From Thalassobacillus sp043497085 (lineage in GTDB: Bacteria > Bacillota > Bacilli > Bacillales > Halobacillaceae), in NCBI GenBank assembly GCA_043497085.1, contig JBIEKI010000012.1: DNA of 64,000 nt. One strand, written 5' to 3'. Below are positions 8,526-16,941 of this stretch, piece by piece. The translations under genes were made by a program, and so were the position numbers. The number at the start of each line of letters is the position of its first letter. Positions within the stretch are counted from its first letter, which is position 1. Under the pieces are notes generated by a model. It saw only the letters and a program-made list of their open reading frames with translations, was not told the DNA's origin and did not search any database.

Positions 8526-8993
8526 TCATTCTGTTGCTTGTTGATCGGATTCCAGCATTTGATCATGAAGCATATGCAATAGCTGGTTTAAGGTTTCGAC
8601 CTGTTCAGCAGGCACATTTTTCAATACACCTTCTAAATAAGCCTGTCGTTTTTCAATAACTTCATGAATGATTGCCGTCCCCTTCGCTAAAACATGTATG
8701 CGCACTACACGACGATCCTTAGGGTCTCTTATCCGCTCTACCAGTTCGTTTTTCTCCATTCGATCCATAAGGTCCGTGGTAGTGCTGCAGGCAAGATTCA
8801 GATGATTAGAAAGTTCACCGATCGTCATGTCCCCTTTCTCTAACAACCATTGCAATGCTAGGAATTGCGGGGCTGTAATCGGATAATGGTTTAATATTTC
8901 CCGGCCTTTTTGTTTTATAATACCGGATATGTATCTCATTTCTTTCTCGATTTCAGAAATTACGGTTGTTGATTGGGTCTTTGCCAAATCCAC
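8526..8993 (-). CDS. ysmB: MarR-family transcriptional regulator (YsmB type)
   Basis: A 155-residue winged-helix regulator. The core runs from TAPQFLALQWLLEKGDMTIGELSNHLNLACSTTTDLMDRMEKNELVERIRDPKDRRVVRIH (about 45-105), with the DxRxxxxxLT-like wing DPKDRRVVRI; flanking helices would form the dimer interface. Ligand and targets are unknown. The start is GTG at 8991-8993 with GAGGAG only three bases away, tighter than usual. It heads the transcript that includes racE. A perfect 13-bp inverted repeat at 9104-9134 is a candidate operator (inference). Confidence 0.85.
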   Translation of the reverse strand: MDLAKTQSTTVISEIEKEMRYISGIIKQKGREILNHYPITAPQFLALQWLLEKGDMTIGELSNHLNLACSTTTDLMDRMEKNELVERIRDPKDRRVVRIHVLAKGTAIIHEVIEKRQAYLEGVLKNVPAEQVETLNQLLHMLHDQMLESDQQATE

Positions 8994-9103
8994 GCACTCC
9001 TCAATGAATAAGCTTTTCCTACATTCTCATCGTTTCCGTATAAAATTTCAAGAAAGAAGTTTATATATTTCTTCTTCATTTAAAAATATGCAAAGCAAAT
9101 ATT

Positions 9104-9134
9104 AGAATAACCTGGCTCGACGCCAGGTTATTCT
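9104..9134. repeat. Perfect 13-bp inverted repeat upstream of marR
   Basis: AGAATAACCTGGC and its exact complement flank a five-base spacer, about 110 bases upstream of the MarR gene and 70 bases past the gerE terminator. It is not followed by a clear T run in either direction, so it is more like an operator or attenuator stem than a terminator. Confidence 0.7.
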
Positions 9135-9196
9135 GGCTAAGCCTTTTTATTTTCTTATATTCTAATCCTTTAGAAAAGGTGAATTTTCTTTAAGTA

Positions 9197-9229
9197 TAAA
9201 AAAAGAATCACAAAAAACTTGTGATTCTT
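9197..9229 (-). terminator. Terminator of gerE
   Basis: Hairpin AAGAATCACAA/TTGTGATTCTT with a five-base loop and a T7 tract on the minus strand, about 40 bases after gerE. Confidence 0.9.
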
Positions 9230-9268
9230 GAAGGAACGGTAGTTCATTAACCGTCAATAAAAAGTGAA

Positions 9269-9493
9269 CTAAAGCTTTAATTCCCCCATCCTTAACAGCT
9301 CAATGACCGCTTGGGATCGCCCCTTGACACCCAGTTTTTGCATGGCATTTGAAATATGGTTGCGGACAGTCTTTTCAGAGATAAAAAGTTCGTTTGCTAT
9401 TTCTTTTGTGGTCTTATCTTGGACAAGGAGCTCAAAAACTTCTTTTTCGCGTTTCGTCAGGATTTGTTTTGGCCTGTAGTCGTTCTCCTTCAA
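9269..9493 (-). CDS. gerE: Late mother-cell transcription factor GerE
   Basis: A 74-residue LuxR-type helix-turn-helix protein consisting of the DNA-binding domain alone, the exact size of B. subtilis GerE, which activates and represses sigma-K-dependent coat genes late in sporulation. The HTH TKREKEVFELLVQDKTTKEIANELFISEKTVRNHISNAMQKLGVKGRSQAV spans nearly the whole chain. The start is TTG at 9491-9493 behind AGGAGGGG with 7-base spacing. It follows comA on the same strand, but a sigma-K promoter in the gap indicates separate expression in the mother cell. Confidence 0.97.
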   Translation of the reverse strand: MKENDYRPKQILTKREKEVFELLVQDKTTKEIANELFISEKTVRNHISNAMQKLGVKGRSQAVIELLRMGELKL

Positions 9494-9549
9494 ATGTGTA
9501 CCCCTCCTTGCTCTCTGAGCTGCCCTGAGAGGGAATTATTTAGTCATGA

Positions 9550-9577
9550 TATCGTATGAAGGGAGATTGACTGCTGT
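9550..9577 (-). promoter_or_regulatory. Sigma-K promoter of gerE
   Basis: On the minus strand AC, a 17-base spacer and CATACGATA, an exact match to the sigma-K pattern AC-N(16-17)-CATANNNTA. It lies about 60 bases ahead of the gerE TTG and immediately after the comA stop. Confidence 0.8.
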
Positions 9578-9584
9578 TCCGCTT

Positions 9585-10238
9585 CTATGAAGATTTGGAG
9601 ATTAATCCTAATTCTTGGGCTTGTAATAGTGCTTCCGTGCGTGATCTGACATTCAATTTATTAAATATTCCAGTCAACGTATATTCTACACTACGCTGGG
9701 ACATATGAAGCTTTTGGGCGATTTCCCTGTTCGTCAGACCAGCAGCGATTTCTTGCAGAATCGATTGTTCTTTTTCATTCAAGGAGATAGCAGCCCCTTC
9801 GGGTGAATCAGCCTGATTACTCGGACACGCTTCAGTCCTGCGTAATTGCTTGAATAAATGGAGCGGAATAACTACTTCATCCCGCAACGCACACCGAATA
9901 ACTGTCACTAATTCTTCCTTACTTGCGGTTTTACTTACAAATCCAGAAATATCAGCTTCAACAAGCATATTGAAGTGAGTGCTCAAATCAAATCCTGTAT
10001 AAATCAATATGATGATATCGGGGAAGCGGCGCCTCACCTTCTTTGCTAATTCGACTCCATTTAAACCTGGCATGTAAAGATCAAGCAAGAGGACATTGTA
10101 TTTGTTTTCTGCCAAGTAGGTGTCTGTCTCTTCACTGTTAGCAATTACATCTACTTGAATATCCTCTTCTTGTTCCAACATCGCTTTTGTACCTTCGCCG
10201 ACAGCTGGATGATCGTCAACTATTAATATATTATTCAT
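9585..10238 (-). CDS. comA: ComA-like response regulator
   Basis: A 217-residue NarL/FixJ regulator. The receiver domain (1-120) has the acidic pair D8-D9, phosphoacceptor D53 in LLLDLYMPG, and the conserved Lys in SKTASKEE. The C-terminal LuxR-type HTH (about 150-212) contains LTNREIAQKLHMSQRSVEYTLTGIFNKLNVRSRTEALL. The opening ILIVDDHPAVGEGTKAML and the HTH closely resemble B. subtilis ComA, which controls competence and surfactin genes. It overlaps comP by 4 bases (ATGA). Orthology is inferred from sequence and the partner kinase; no comQ or comX accompanies the pair, so the regulated process here may differ. Confidence 0.85.
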   Translation of the reverse strand: MNNILIVDDHPAVGEGTKAMLEQEEDIQVDVIANSEETDTYLAENKYNVLLLDLYMPGLNGVELAKKVRRRFPDIIILIYTGFDLSTHFNMLVEADISGFVSKTASKEELVTVIRCALRDEVVIPLHLFKQLRRTEACPSNQADSPEGAAISLNEKEQSILQEIAAGLTNREIAQKLHMSQRSVEYTLTGIFNKLNVRSRTEALLQAQELGLISKSS

Positions 10239-12559
10239 GCCAATACCCCCTTGTTAACCGTAAGAGGAATGGAAACTTGCATCTGAAAACCTTTCCCAGG
10301 TGCTGTTTCTACATTCATTTCTCCAAAAAATCCGTTAATCCTTTGCTCAATTCCTGATAGACCGAAATGAGAGAAAAGATCCTTTTGCACGGAATAATCC
10401 ATCCCTATCCCGTTATCAGCATACTGTAAATAAATGTTGTTATCGTCACTATATAAATGCAACTTTACAATTTTTGCATCCGAGTGTTTCATGGCGTTCG
10501 AAAGCAATTCCTGTACAATTCTATAAATTGCCAGGATTCTTTCCTGATCTAATTCCGCCTCAAACCAGCGATCATCAAAATAAACAGTAAAATTTGAACG
10601 CAATTGGTATTGCTGAATCAAGTTACGGAGTGATTGAACCAACCCTAATTCCTCAATGAAAGCAGGGCGTAATTCATTACAAGTTTCTCTAATTAAATGA
10701 ATACTGTCTAGTAATGACTCCCTGAACATGTTCAACTCCGTTTTCAAACTTTCAGATAATGTGGGACGATTTTGTAATAAATCATCCACTTTTCTATATA
10801 GATACAATTGCTCCTGAAGTACCGTATCATGAAGGTCGATGGATAATTGCTTTCTTTGATTTTCTGCTATCGTAAAGAGCAGACGTGACAACCAAGTCGG
10901 GTATTGCTGAGTTTGGTCATTTTTCAATGCTTTGAGTTCTTTCACCAGGTCTTCTATCAACGATAAGTTCTCAAGCGCAATATTTGTATTGTGAGCGATA
11001 GTTTGAAGGTACGTCTTTTCATCACGATTCAACGTTGTGTAATCTTTCTTTCCTGTACACCACAGCAAAGTCATTTTATTCAATGAATGACCGACCACAA
11101 TCCCAAACCCTTCATCGGTCTCAATCAATTCACCAATTTCAGCAGGCGAATCTTTCAGATAACTCTCGACATAACCAAATACCCCTTCTGGTACATTTTT
11201 GTAAACACAATAAAATTGGTTTTTCAAATTTTTCGAGAAGACATGGACTTCTCTTACATTCAATACATTTTTTATTTCATAACGTAAACGTTTCAGTAAT
11301 TCCACTACATTTGTTTCCTTTTTCATATCCTGGGATAACCGGTGCATACTATCCTGGTAGCTATATTTAGCTGCAATCAGCCTACGCTGCAATCGAAAGT
11401 CGAGACTTTCTTTCAAAGATAAAAAAATGATGAAGACGACATGGATAAATAAATATAACTGCACAAGTGTAATAGCAGGTAATAAAGGGTCTACTAACAT
11501 AGATCCAACCACTAAGATAATAATACTGGGTAAAAAGCTGATGATTGTATAATATCGGACCCTTCCCATGACAAAGGTAATATCCATCAATCGTTGTCGT
11601 GTAACCAAATACACGAACGTAACCGGTAATGCAAAAGCAAAAATAGCTGCAACATCCAATGGAATAATATGCTCACTAATAAGCAAACCTGGAATAAGAT
11701 AAAATAAAATATAAGGCAAAAAAGCGATACCCATTCCAAGGTTTATATATTTGAACATAGGACCGTAACGGGTTGTCCTGTATTTAAAATATCCGGAAAG
11801 GATCAATCCAAGTGAAAATAGAATCAGAAAAAATAGAACGATAGCTGGCAATCTGTCCATAAATGACGGATAATAAAGCGTCATCAAAAAGTACGCTTCC
11901 GCGGAAGATATCGCACCTACAATAATATACAACAATTGATAGATATAGCGGGAAAACCATTTAACATCAAATTCATTAAAATATTCATATAAGAAATGCA
12001 ACAGTATTACTGGCGCAAAAAGAAACATTGCTACATTGAGAAAAGAGGCATATAAATCATTGCGAATTGCTCCGCTATTCGTCATATACCCAAGAGCAAT
12101 AGTCAAAAAAAACAATATCAACAAATGAGAAGAATGCCGCGGGCGTCCTTGTCCATATAAAACATAGGCAATACCTGATATCACTAAAAAAAACAATACA
12201 GGCAGAATGATGTAGAGCAGCCAATGTTGCAGACTCACTCCATCAATATTTTCATATAGCACACGTTGTCCCTCGTGTTCGACCGTAAACGTGTGTACCT
12301 TTTCAATTTCTCCATTCAAAGGTACCGAGAAGTGTTCAATCGGAGGCTTACCGTCAATTGAAATGACACTACTACCAATGGGGACATTATTGTTAATCGC
12401 CCACCCTTGCTTTTCTAATTTTACAATTGTCACTTTTCCAGCCCGCTCCTCTACTTCAATTCCTATGTAGGGGTAAGCCAATGATACGTATAACAAATAA
12501 CAAGCTGACAGAACAAAGAATAAACTTATGATTAAACTTTTCTTGCTGAAGATCCCCAC
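10235..12559 (-). CDS. comP: ComP-like membrane sensor histidine kinase
   Basis: A 774-residue sensor kinase. It has an N-terminal membrane anchor, an extracytoplasmic PDZ-like segment (about 30-95, including PIGSSVISIDGKPP), then a block of about eight hydrophobic helices to roughly residue 400, a GAF-like linker, and a HisKA_3 domain with the phosphoacceptor His in IDLHDTVLQ, followed by a HATPase with VQELLSNAMKHSDA and ADNGIGMD. The layout and length match B. subtilis ComP, the ComX pheromone receptor. The start is GTG at 12557-12559 behind AGGAGGGG. A terminator-like hairpin separates it from ysmA. There is no room for comX upstream, so the ligand is unknown. Confidence 0.85.
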   Translation of the reverse strand: MGIFSKKSLIISLFFVLSACYLLYVSLAYPYIGIEVEERAGKVTIVKLEKQGWAINNNVPIGSSVISIDGKPPIEHFSVPLNGEIEKVHTFTVEHEGQRVLYENIDGVSLQHWLLYIILPVLFFLVISGIAYVLYGQGRPRHSSHLLILFFLTIALGYMTNSGAIRNDLYASFLNVAMFLFAPVILLHFLYEYFNEFDVKWFSRYIYQLLYIIVGAISSAEAYFLMTLYYPSFMDRLPAIVLFFLILFSLGLILSGYFKYRTTRYGPMFKYINLGMGIAFLPYILFYLIPGLLISEHIIPLDVAAIFAFALPVTFVYLVTRQRLMDITFVMGRVRYYTIISFLPSIIILVVGSMLVDPLLPAITLVQLYLFIHVVFIIFLSLKESLDFRLQRRLIAAKYSYQDSMHRLSQDMKKETNVVELLKRLRYEIKNVLNVREVHVFSKNLKNQFYCVYKNVPEGVFGYVESYLKDSPAEIGELIETDEGFGIVVGHSLNKMTLLWCTGKKDYTTLNRDEKTYLQTIAHNTNIALENLSLIEDLVKELKALKNDQTQQYPTWLSRLLFTIAENQRKQLSIDLHDTVLQEQLYLYRKVDDLLQNRPTLSESLKTELNMFRESLLDSIHLIRETCNELRPAFIEELGLVQSLRNLIQQYQLRSNFTVYFDDRWFEAELDQERILAIYRIVQELLSNAMKHSDAKIVKLHLYSDDNNIYLQYADNGIGMDYSVQKDLFSHFGLSGIEQRINGFFGEMNVETAPGKGFQMQVSIPLTVNKGVLA

Positions 12560-12593
12560 GGTGCTCCCCTCCTTTATGAAAACATTACATTAT

Positions 12594-12622
12594 AAAAAGA
12601 AGTCAGCAGTCAACCGCTGACC
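12594..12622 (-). terminator. Terminator-like hairpin between ysmA and comP
   Basis: Arms GTCAGCGG/CTGCTGAC (one G-T pair) with a TTGA loop, followed by TTCTTTTTAT on the minus strand. Confidence 0.65.
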
Positions 12623-12658
12623 TCTCTATTATACAAAATCTTAAAAGAATTTTCGCTG

Positions 12659-13120
12659 TCAAATACAAGCAGTCGATTGTTCTGCCAGTTTCTCTTTGAA
12701 TGCTTCATCAAGAGGGACAGATTTCCCTGTCACTGAGTCGACCTGCACGAGTCTCCCCCGTCCGGTTAAAGCTATGTCACCATCCTGATTGACTGCAAGA
12801 TAATGAAGGTCAAAGGAAGTATTTCCAATATGATCGGCTTTCACGTAAATATCCAGTGTATCATCGAAATATAACTGTCTATGAAAATCACATTGAAGGT
12901 CTGCGACTACCGGCACTACTTTCTGTTCTTTATTCTTGTGCAGAAAAAAACCTAAGTGCTTCATAAATTCAATACGCGCTTCTTCAAAATACACAAAAGG
13001 AACTGTATTGTTCATGTGTCCGAATTGATCGGTTTCGGAAAAGCGGATACGAACTTGAGTATTAAAGTGAAAACCAGCTCTCCACTTCTCCAGGTCATTG
13101 ATATATGCTGCCTTTTTCAT
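12659..13120 (-). CDS. ysmA: Acyl-CoA thioesterase, hotdog fold (YsmA family)
   Basis: A 153-residue 4HBT-type thioesterase. The catalytic region FSETDQFGHMNNTVPFVYFEEAR contains the family's Asp (TDQFGHMNN) within the first 60 residues, followed by the hotdog beta sheet. The acyl substrate is unknown. The start at 13120 is chosen for GGAGGAAG; an in-frame ATG five codons upstream lies within that site. It sits just downstream of sdhB, the same neighbour as ysmA in B. subtilis. Confidence 0.85.
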   Translation of the reverse strand: MKKAAYINDLEKWRAGFHFNTQVRIRFSETDQFGHMNNTVPFVYFEEARIEFMKHLGFFLHKNKEQKVVPVVADLQCDFHRQLYFDDTLDIYVKADHIGNTSFDLHYLAVNQDGDIALTGRGRLVQVDSVTGKSVPLDEAFKEKLAEQSTACI

Positions 13121-13155
13121 CGGAACTTCCTCCATTCAGGTAATATTACTATGTA

Positions 13156-13193
13156 ATAAAAGAGCCCCTCCGTGATAGGCGAGGCTCTTTTAA
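13156..13193 (-). terminator. Terminator of sdhCAB
   Basis: Hairpin AAAAGAGCC.../...GGCTCTTTT, with an internal mismatch and a T4 tail, right after the sdhB stop. It is symmetrical enough to act in both directions. Confidence 0.88.
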
Positions 13194-13209
13194 ATGGATA
13201 AGCGTATGA

Positions 13210-13977
13210 TTACAGCTTGTTGTCGCTACCGAAAAAGCTTTTGAAAGATTCAATAGCAGTATCACGATAGATTGCTGCAAGAGATGTGGTCAATGGAATC
13301 CCTTTCGGGCATGATTGCACACAGTTCTGTGCATTTCCACAACCCATGATTCCTCCGTCTCCCATGACTGATTGCAGACGTTCACTCTTATTCATTTCCC
13401 CTGTTGGATGGGAGTTGAATAAACGCACTTGAGAAATAGCAGCAGGTCCAATGAAATCTGACTTACTGTTAACATTCGGACATGCTTCCAAGCAGACACC
13501 ACAAGTCATACACTTGGATAATTCATACGCCCATTGCCGCTTGCTTTCTGCCATACGAGGACCAGGTCCTAAGTCATACGTTCCATCAATCGGTACCCAT
13601 GCTTTTACTCGCTTCAATGAGTCGAACATACGGCTTCTATCTACTGCCAAATCACGTGTGACCGGGAATGTACTCATCGGAGCCAAACGGATTGGCTGTT
13701 CTAACTGATCGACTAATGCCGTACAAGACTGACGTGCCTTTCCATTGATGATCATGGAGCAGGCGCCGCAAACTTCTTCCAAACAGTTCATATCCCAAAA
13801 TACAGGCGTTGTTGCTTCCCCTTTTGCATTTACAGGATTACGACGAACCTCCATTAAAGCGGAAATGACATTCATATTTTCACGATAAGGGACCTCGAAA
13901 GTTTCTTCATATGGGGCAGAATCAGGACTATCTTGTCGTTCGATGATGAGTGTGATCATTTTTTTCTCTTCACTCAT
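13210..13977 (-). CDS. sdhB: Succinate dehydrogenase iron-sulfur subunit
   Basis: Carries electrons from the SdhA flavin to the membrane anchor. Cluster ligands are visible in order: CLEEVCGACSMIINGKARQSC for 2Fe-2S, then CMTCGVCLEACP and CGNAQNCVQSCPKGIP for the 4Fe-4S and 3Fe-4S centres. The start at 13977 (MSEEKK) matches relatives; another ATG two codons earlier overlaps the sdhA stop. Translationally coupled to sdhA, it is the last gene of sdhCAB. Length is typical (255 residues). Confidence 0.96.
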   Translation of the reverse strand: MSEEKKMITLIIERQDSPDSAPYEETFEVPYRENMNVISALMEVRRNPVNAKGEATTPVFWDMNCLEEVCGACSMIINGKARQSCTALVDQLEQPIRLAPMSTFPVTRDLAVDRSRMFDSLKRVKAWVPIDGTYDLGPGPRMAESKRQWAYELSKCMTCGVCLEACPNVNSKSDFIGPAAISQVRLFNSHPTGEMNKSERLQSVMGDGGIMGCGNAQNCVQSCPKGIPLTTSLAAIYRDTAIESFKSFFGSDNKL

Positions 13978-13979
13978 GA

Positions 13980-15740
13980 TCATTTACCCCCTTTGCTTTT
14001 TGAATAGTCACGCTTACGTGGCTTGATCAAGGAAGTGTCCACTTCTTCATAGGTGAACACAGGTTTGTTCTCGGCTTTATCATACGTGGCAATGGTTGTC
14101 TTGAGCCATTCTTCATCATTACGTTCCGGGAACTCTGGTTTATAATGGGCCCCGCGACTTTCATTACGATTGTATGCTCCAAGCGTCATGACTCGAGCTA
14201 ACTGCAGCATATTTTGTAATTGACGGATGAACATAGCTCCCTGGTTGCTCCAACGGGAGGTGTCATTGACATTGATACGCTCATAGCGTTCCATAAGCTC
14301 CTGGATTTTCTTATCTGTCTCAAGCAATTTAGCATTGTCACGGACAACCGTTACATTATCTGTCATCCATTCCCCAAGTTCTTTGTGGAGCTGGTAAGCG
14401 TTCTCGTCTCCATCCATTTTCATGATTTTTTCAAAATTATCCTTCTCAAGCTGTAATTGTTTTTCAAATACGCTCTCATCGATATCTTCATAAGTCTTTT
14501 CTAAGCCATCGATATATTTCGCCGCATTTGGTCCAGCTACCATACCGCCGTAAATGGCAGAAAGTAACGAATTGGCACCAAGACGGTTAGCACCGTGTTG
14601 GGAATAATCACATTCACCAGCTGCAAAGATTCCTGGAATGTTGGTCATCTGGTCAAAATCGACCCACATGCCACCCATAGAATAGTGGACAGCAGGGAAA
14701 ATCTTCATTGGAACTTTACGAGGATCTTCACCGACAAACTTTTCATATATCTCGATGATACCACCAAGTTTGACGTCTAAGAATTCAGCATCTTTATGAG
14801 AAAGATCCAGGTATACCATGTTCTCGCCGTTTATTCCTAATTTCTGATTGACACAAACATCAAAAATTTCCCGTGTTGCGATATCACGAGGCACAAGGTT
14901 TCCGTATGCAGGATATTTTTCTTCAAGGAAATACCAAGGCTCTCCATCTTTATAAGTCCAAACTCGTCCACCTTCACCACGAGCAGACTCACTCATCAGA
15001 CGAAGTTTGTCATCACCAGGGATGGCTGTAGGGTGAATTTGGATAAACTCCCCGTTCGCATACTTTACGCCTTGTCGATAAAGCGCACCTGCAGCAGAAC
15101 CAGTATTGATAACAGAATTGGTTGACTTGCCGAAAATGATTCCCGGTCCGCCGCTTGCCATAATTACCGCATCGGACTTGAAGGCTTTTATTTCGTGTGA
15201 GTGCAAGTTTTGAGCAACTACCCCTCGGCCGGTACCTTCTTCATCAATAATAGCCGAGATGAATTCCCAGCCTTCATATTTAGTAACTAGTCCGTTCACC
15301 TCATGACGACGGACTTGCTCGTCTAACGCGTAAAGCAACTGTTGTCCTGTTGTTGCGCCAGCAAATGCTGTGCGGTGATGTTGTGTACCACCGAAGCGGC
15401 GGAAGTCCAACAGCCCTTCAGGGGTACGGTTGAACATAACACCCATACGATCCAATAGATGGATGATGCCAGGAGCTGCATCAGTCATCGCTTTAACTGG
15501 TGGCTGATTGGCAAGAAAATCACCGCCATATACAGTATCATCAAAGTGTTCCCACGGGGAATCACCTTCACCTTTTGTATTTACGGCTCCATTAATACCG
15601 CCTTGCGCACAAACAGAGTGAGAACGTTTTACAGGTACAATGGAAAGCAAATCGACGTGAACGCCTGCCTCTGCCGCTTTGATGGTTGCCATCAAACCAG
15701 CCAGACCTCCGCCGACAATAACTATATTTCGATCGCTCAT
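13980..15740 (-). CDS. sdhA: Succinate dehydrogenase flavoprotein subunit
   Basis: Oxidises succinate to fumarate in the citric acid cycle. The 586-residue protein opens with the dinucleotide-binding VIVGGGLAGLMA. It has the SHSVCAQGGINGA motif preceding the covalent flavin region, the substrate and proton-shuttle segment around SARGEGGRVW, HYSMGGMWVD and HGANRLGANSLLSAIYGG. Length is that of the Bacillus-type enzyme. It lies 58 bases after sdhC and overlaps the upstream ATG of sdhB. Confidence 0.97.
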   Translation of the reverse strand: MSDRNIVIVGGGLAGLMATIKAAEAGVHVDLLSIVPVKRSHSVCAQGGINGAVNTKGEGDSPWEHFDDTVYGGDFLANQPPVKAMTDAAPGIIHLLDRMGVMFNRTPEGLLDFRRFGGTQHHRTAFAGATTGQQLLYALDEQVRRHEVNGLVTKYEGWEFISAIIDEEGTGRGVVAQNLHSHEIKAFKSDAVIMASGGPGIIFGKSTNSVINTGSAAGALYRQGVKYANGEFIQIHPTAIPGDDKLRLMSESARGEGGRVWTYKDGEPWYFLEEKYPAYGNLVPRDIATREIFDVCVNQKLGINGENMVYLDLSHKDAEFLDVKLGGIIEIYEKFVGEDPRKVPMKIFPAVHYSMGGMWVDFDQMTNIPGIFAAGECDYSQHGANRLGANSLLSAIYGGMVAGPNAAKYIDGLEKTYEDIDESVFEKQLQLEKDNFEKIMKMDGDENAYQLHKELGEWMTDNVTVVRDNAKLLETDKKIQELMERYERINVNDTSRWSNQGAMFIRQLQNMLQLARVMTLGAYNRNESRGAHYKPEFPERNDEEWLKTTIATYDKAENKPVFTYEEVDTSLIKPRKRDYSKSKGGK

Positions 15741-15798
15741 TTTTAAAACTCACTCCCTCTAAGTACTTTCATTTCTATCTAAATACGTTATGTTTAAT

Positions 15799-16419
15799 TT
15801 AAACTCCATAGGCGAATGTGAATAGTGTGCGTACGCCTATATACGAAACAGCCAAGAAAACGATGATGCTTGCATACGTCATGATGCGTTGAGATCTTGG
15901 TGTCATCGTAATTCCCCAGCTGACAAAGAAAGACCAAAGTCCATTTGCAAAGTGGAAGGTTGTTGATACTACACCCACTACATAGAACCAGAAGAAAAAT
16001 GGATTAGTCAAAATATTCTCCATCAATTGGTAATTGAGGTCTACCCAGCCCAAACCAATAGCTATACGAGTTTCCCATACATGCCATGCGATGAATATCA
16101 AGGTGATTACTCCGGTGTAGCGCTGGAGCATAAACATCCAGTTACGGAAATATCCATAATTGGAAACATTGTGTTTTGCTGTGAATGCAATATACACCCC
16201 GTAGATGCCATGAAAAAGAATCGGTAAGAAAATGATGAAGAGTTCAAGTACATACCGATATGGTAAACTTTCCATAAAATGTGCTGCAGCATTGAATGCT
16301 TCTGGACCTCTTGTAGCAAAAAAGTTAACCGTCAAGTGCTGGATCAAAAAGATCCCGATGGGAAGGACCCCAAGTAAAGAATGGATTCTTCTGTTAATAT
16401 AGTCGCGATTTCCCGCCAT
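15799..16419 (-). CDS. sdhC: Succinate dehydrogenase cytochrome b558 subunit
   Basis: Membrane anchor with diheme cytochrome b558, passing electrons to menaquinone. The 206-residue protein has five hydrophobic helices. Candidate heme-ligand histidines sit at helix edges (RRIHSLLG, FLIQHLTVNF, ILFHGIYG, FIAWHVWET, TTFHFANG). Only a single anchor subunit is encoded, as in Bacillus. It is first in sdhCAB, with ribosome site GAGGGGGG. The promoter at 16794-16822 would give a leader of about 370 bases containing structured elements. Confidence 0.95.
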   Translation of the reverse strand: MAGNRDYINRRIHSLLGVLPIGIFLIQHLTVNFFATRGPEAFNAAAHFMESLPYRYVLELFIIFLPILFHGIYGVYIAFTAKHNVSNYGYFRNWMFMLQRYTGVITLIFIAWHVWETRIAIGLGWVDLNYQLMENILTNPFFFWFYVVGVVSTTFHFANGLWSFFVSWGITMTPRSQRIMTYASIIVFLAVSYIGVRTLFTFAYGV

Positions 16420-16611
16420 GTTTTACCCCCCTCAAGTTAAATGAATAGTTTGTTATGTGTACATTATCACCAATACTGAGGTTCAAGAATTGAAAAAATC
16501 CGCCTAAAATGTAAAGGTCGTCTCTCAATAGGCACTCCAGTAATATACAAGTTCCAAGACAGCGCTTCCTTAGACACTAAAGGCTTTCTTCTCTCTATGT
16601 GAACACTCATC

Positions 16612-16765
16612 CATTATAAAAGCGCTTTAAAAAGCGCACGAACAAAATAAAGCATACGCCTGAAACAGGACGCAAGCCCGTTCCTCTTATACTTTGCCAT
16701 ATTAAAGCGGTAATGGCAAAGTATAAAAATTCATGGGGGTGTAAGCCCCGCTTGGCGTATTTTGT
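16612..16765 (-). ncRNA. Candidate structured RNA or attenuated leader upstream of sdhC
   Basis: On the minus strand, downstream of a good promoter, two ends pair (ACAAAATACGCC with GGCGTAT...ATTTTGT, 16642-16660 and 16754-16765). They enclose a GGGG/CCCC hairpin and a perfect 14-bp stem (16687-16700 with 16713-16726). A hairpin GCGCTTT/AAAGCGC (16622-16637) then precedes TTTTAT, resembling a terminator. It could be a free small RNA, an attenuator in the sdhC leader, or a palindromic remnant of an IS200/IS605-type element. I do not recognise a named RNA family. Confidence 0.4.
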
Positions 16766-16793
16766 TGATAAATGTACAAAAAGTGACATATTT

Positions 16794-16822
16794 ATTGTAC
16801 TTCTATCGGATGGGAGCGTCAA
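16794..16822 (-). promoter_or_regulatory. Sigma-A promoter ahead of the sdhC leader
   Basis: TTGACG, a 17-base spacer and TACAAT on the minus strand. It points towards the hairpin cluster and sdhC. Confidence 0.65.
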
Positions 16823-16941
16823 GAAGCCAACTTAAGAATTTAGAGAAAGAGATTAATCAAAAATAACTAAATCATTCAATTTTGGTTGCACTATAATTCA
16901 AATCAAGTGATAATGAATCATGTAGAAAGGAATGACCAATT

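Noticed and set aside
12560..12658. A possible comX/comQ upstream of comP
   Set aside because: Only 99 bases, filled by a terminator hairpin; no open frame of useful length.
16607..16822. 71-codon minus-strand ORF in the sdhC leader
   Set aside because: It covers the promoter and hairpin cluster, has no ribosome site, and is better explained as structured non-coding sequence.
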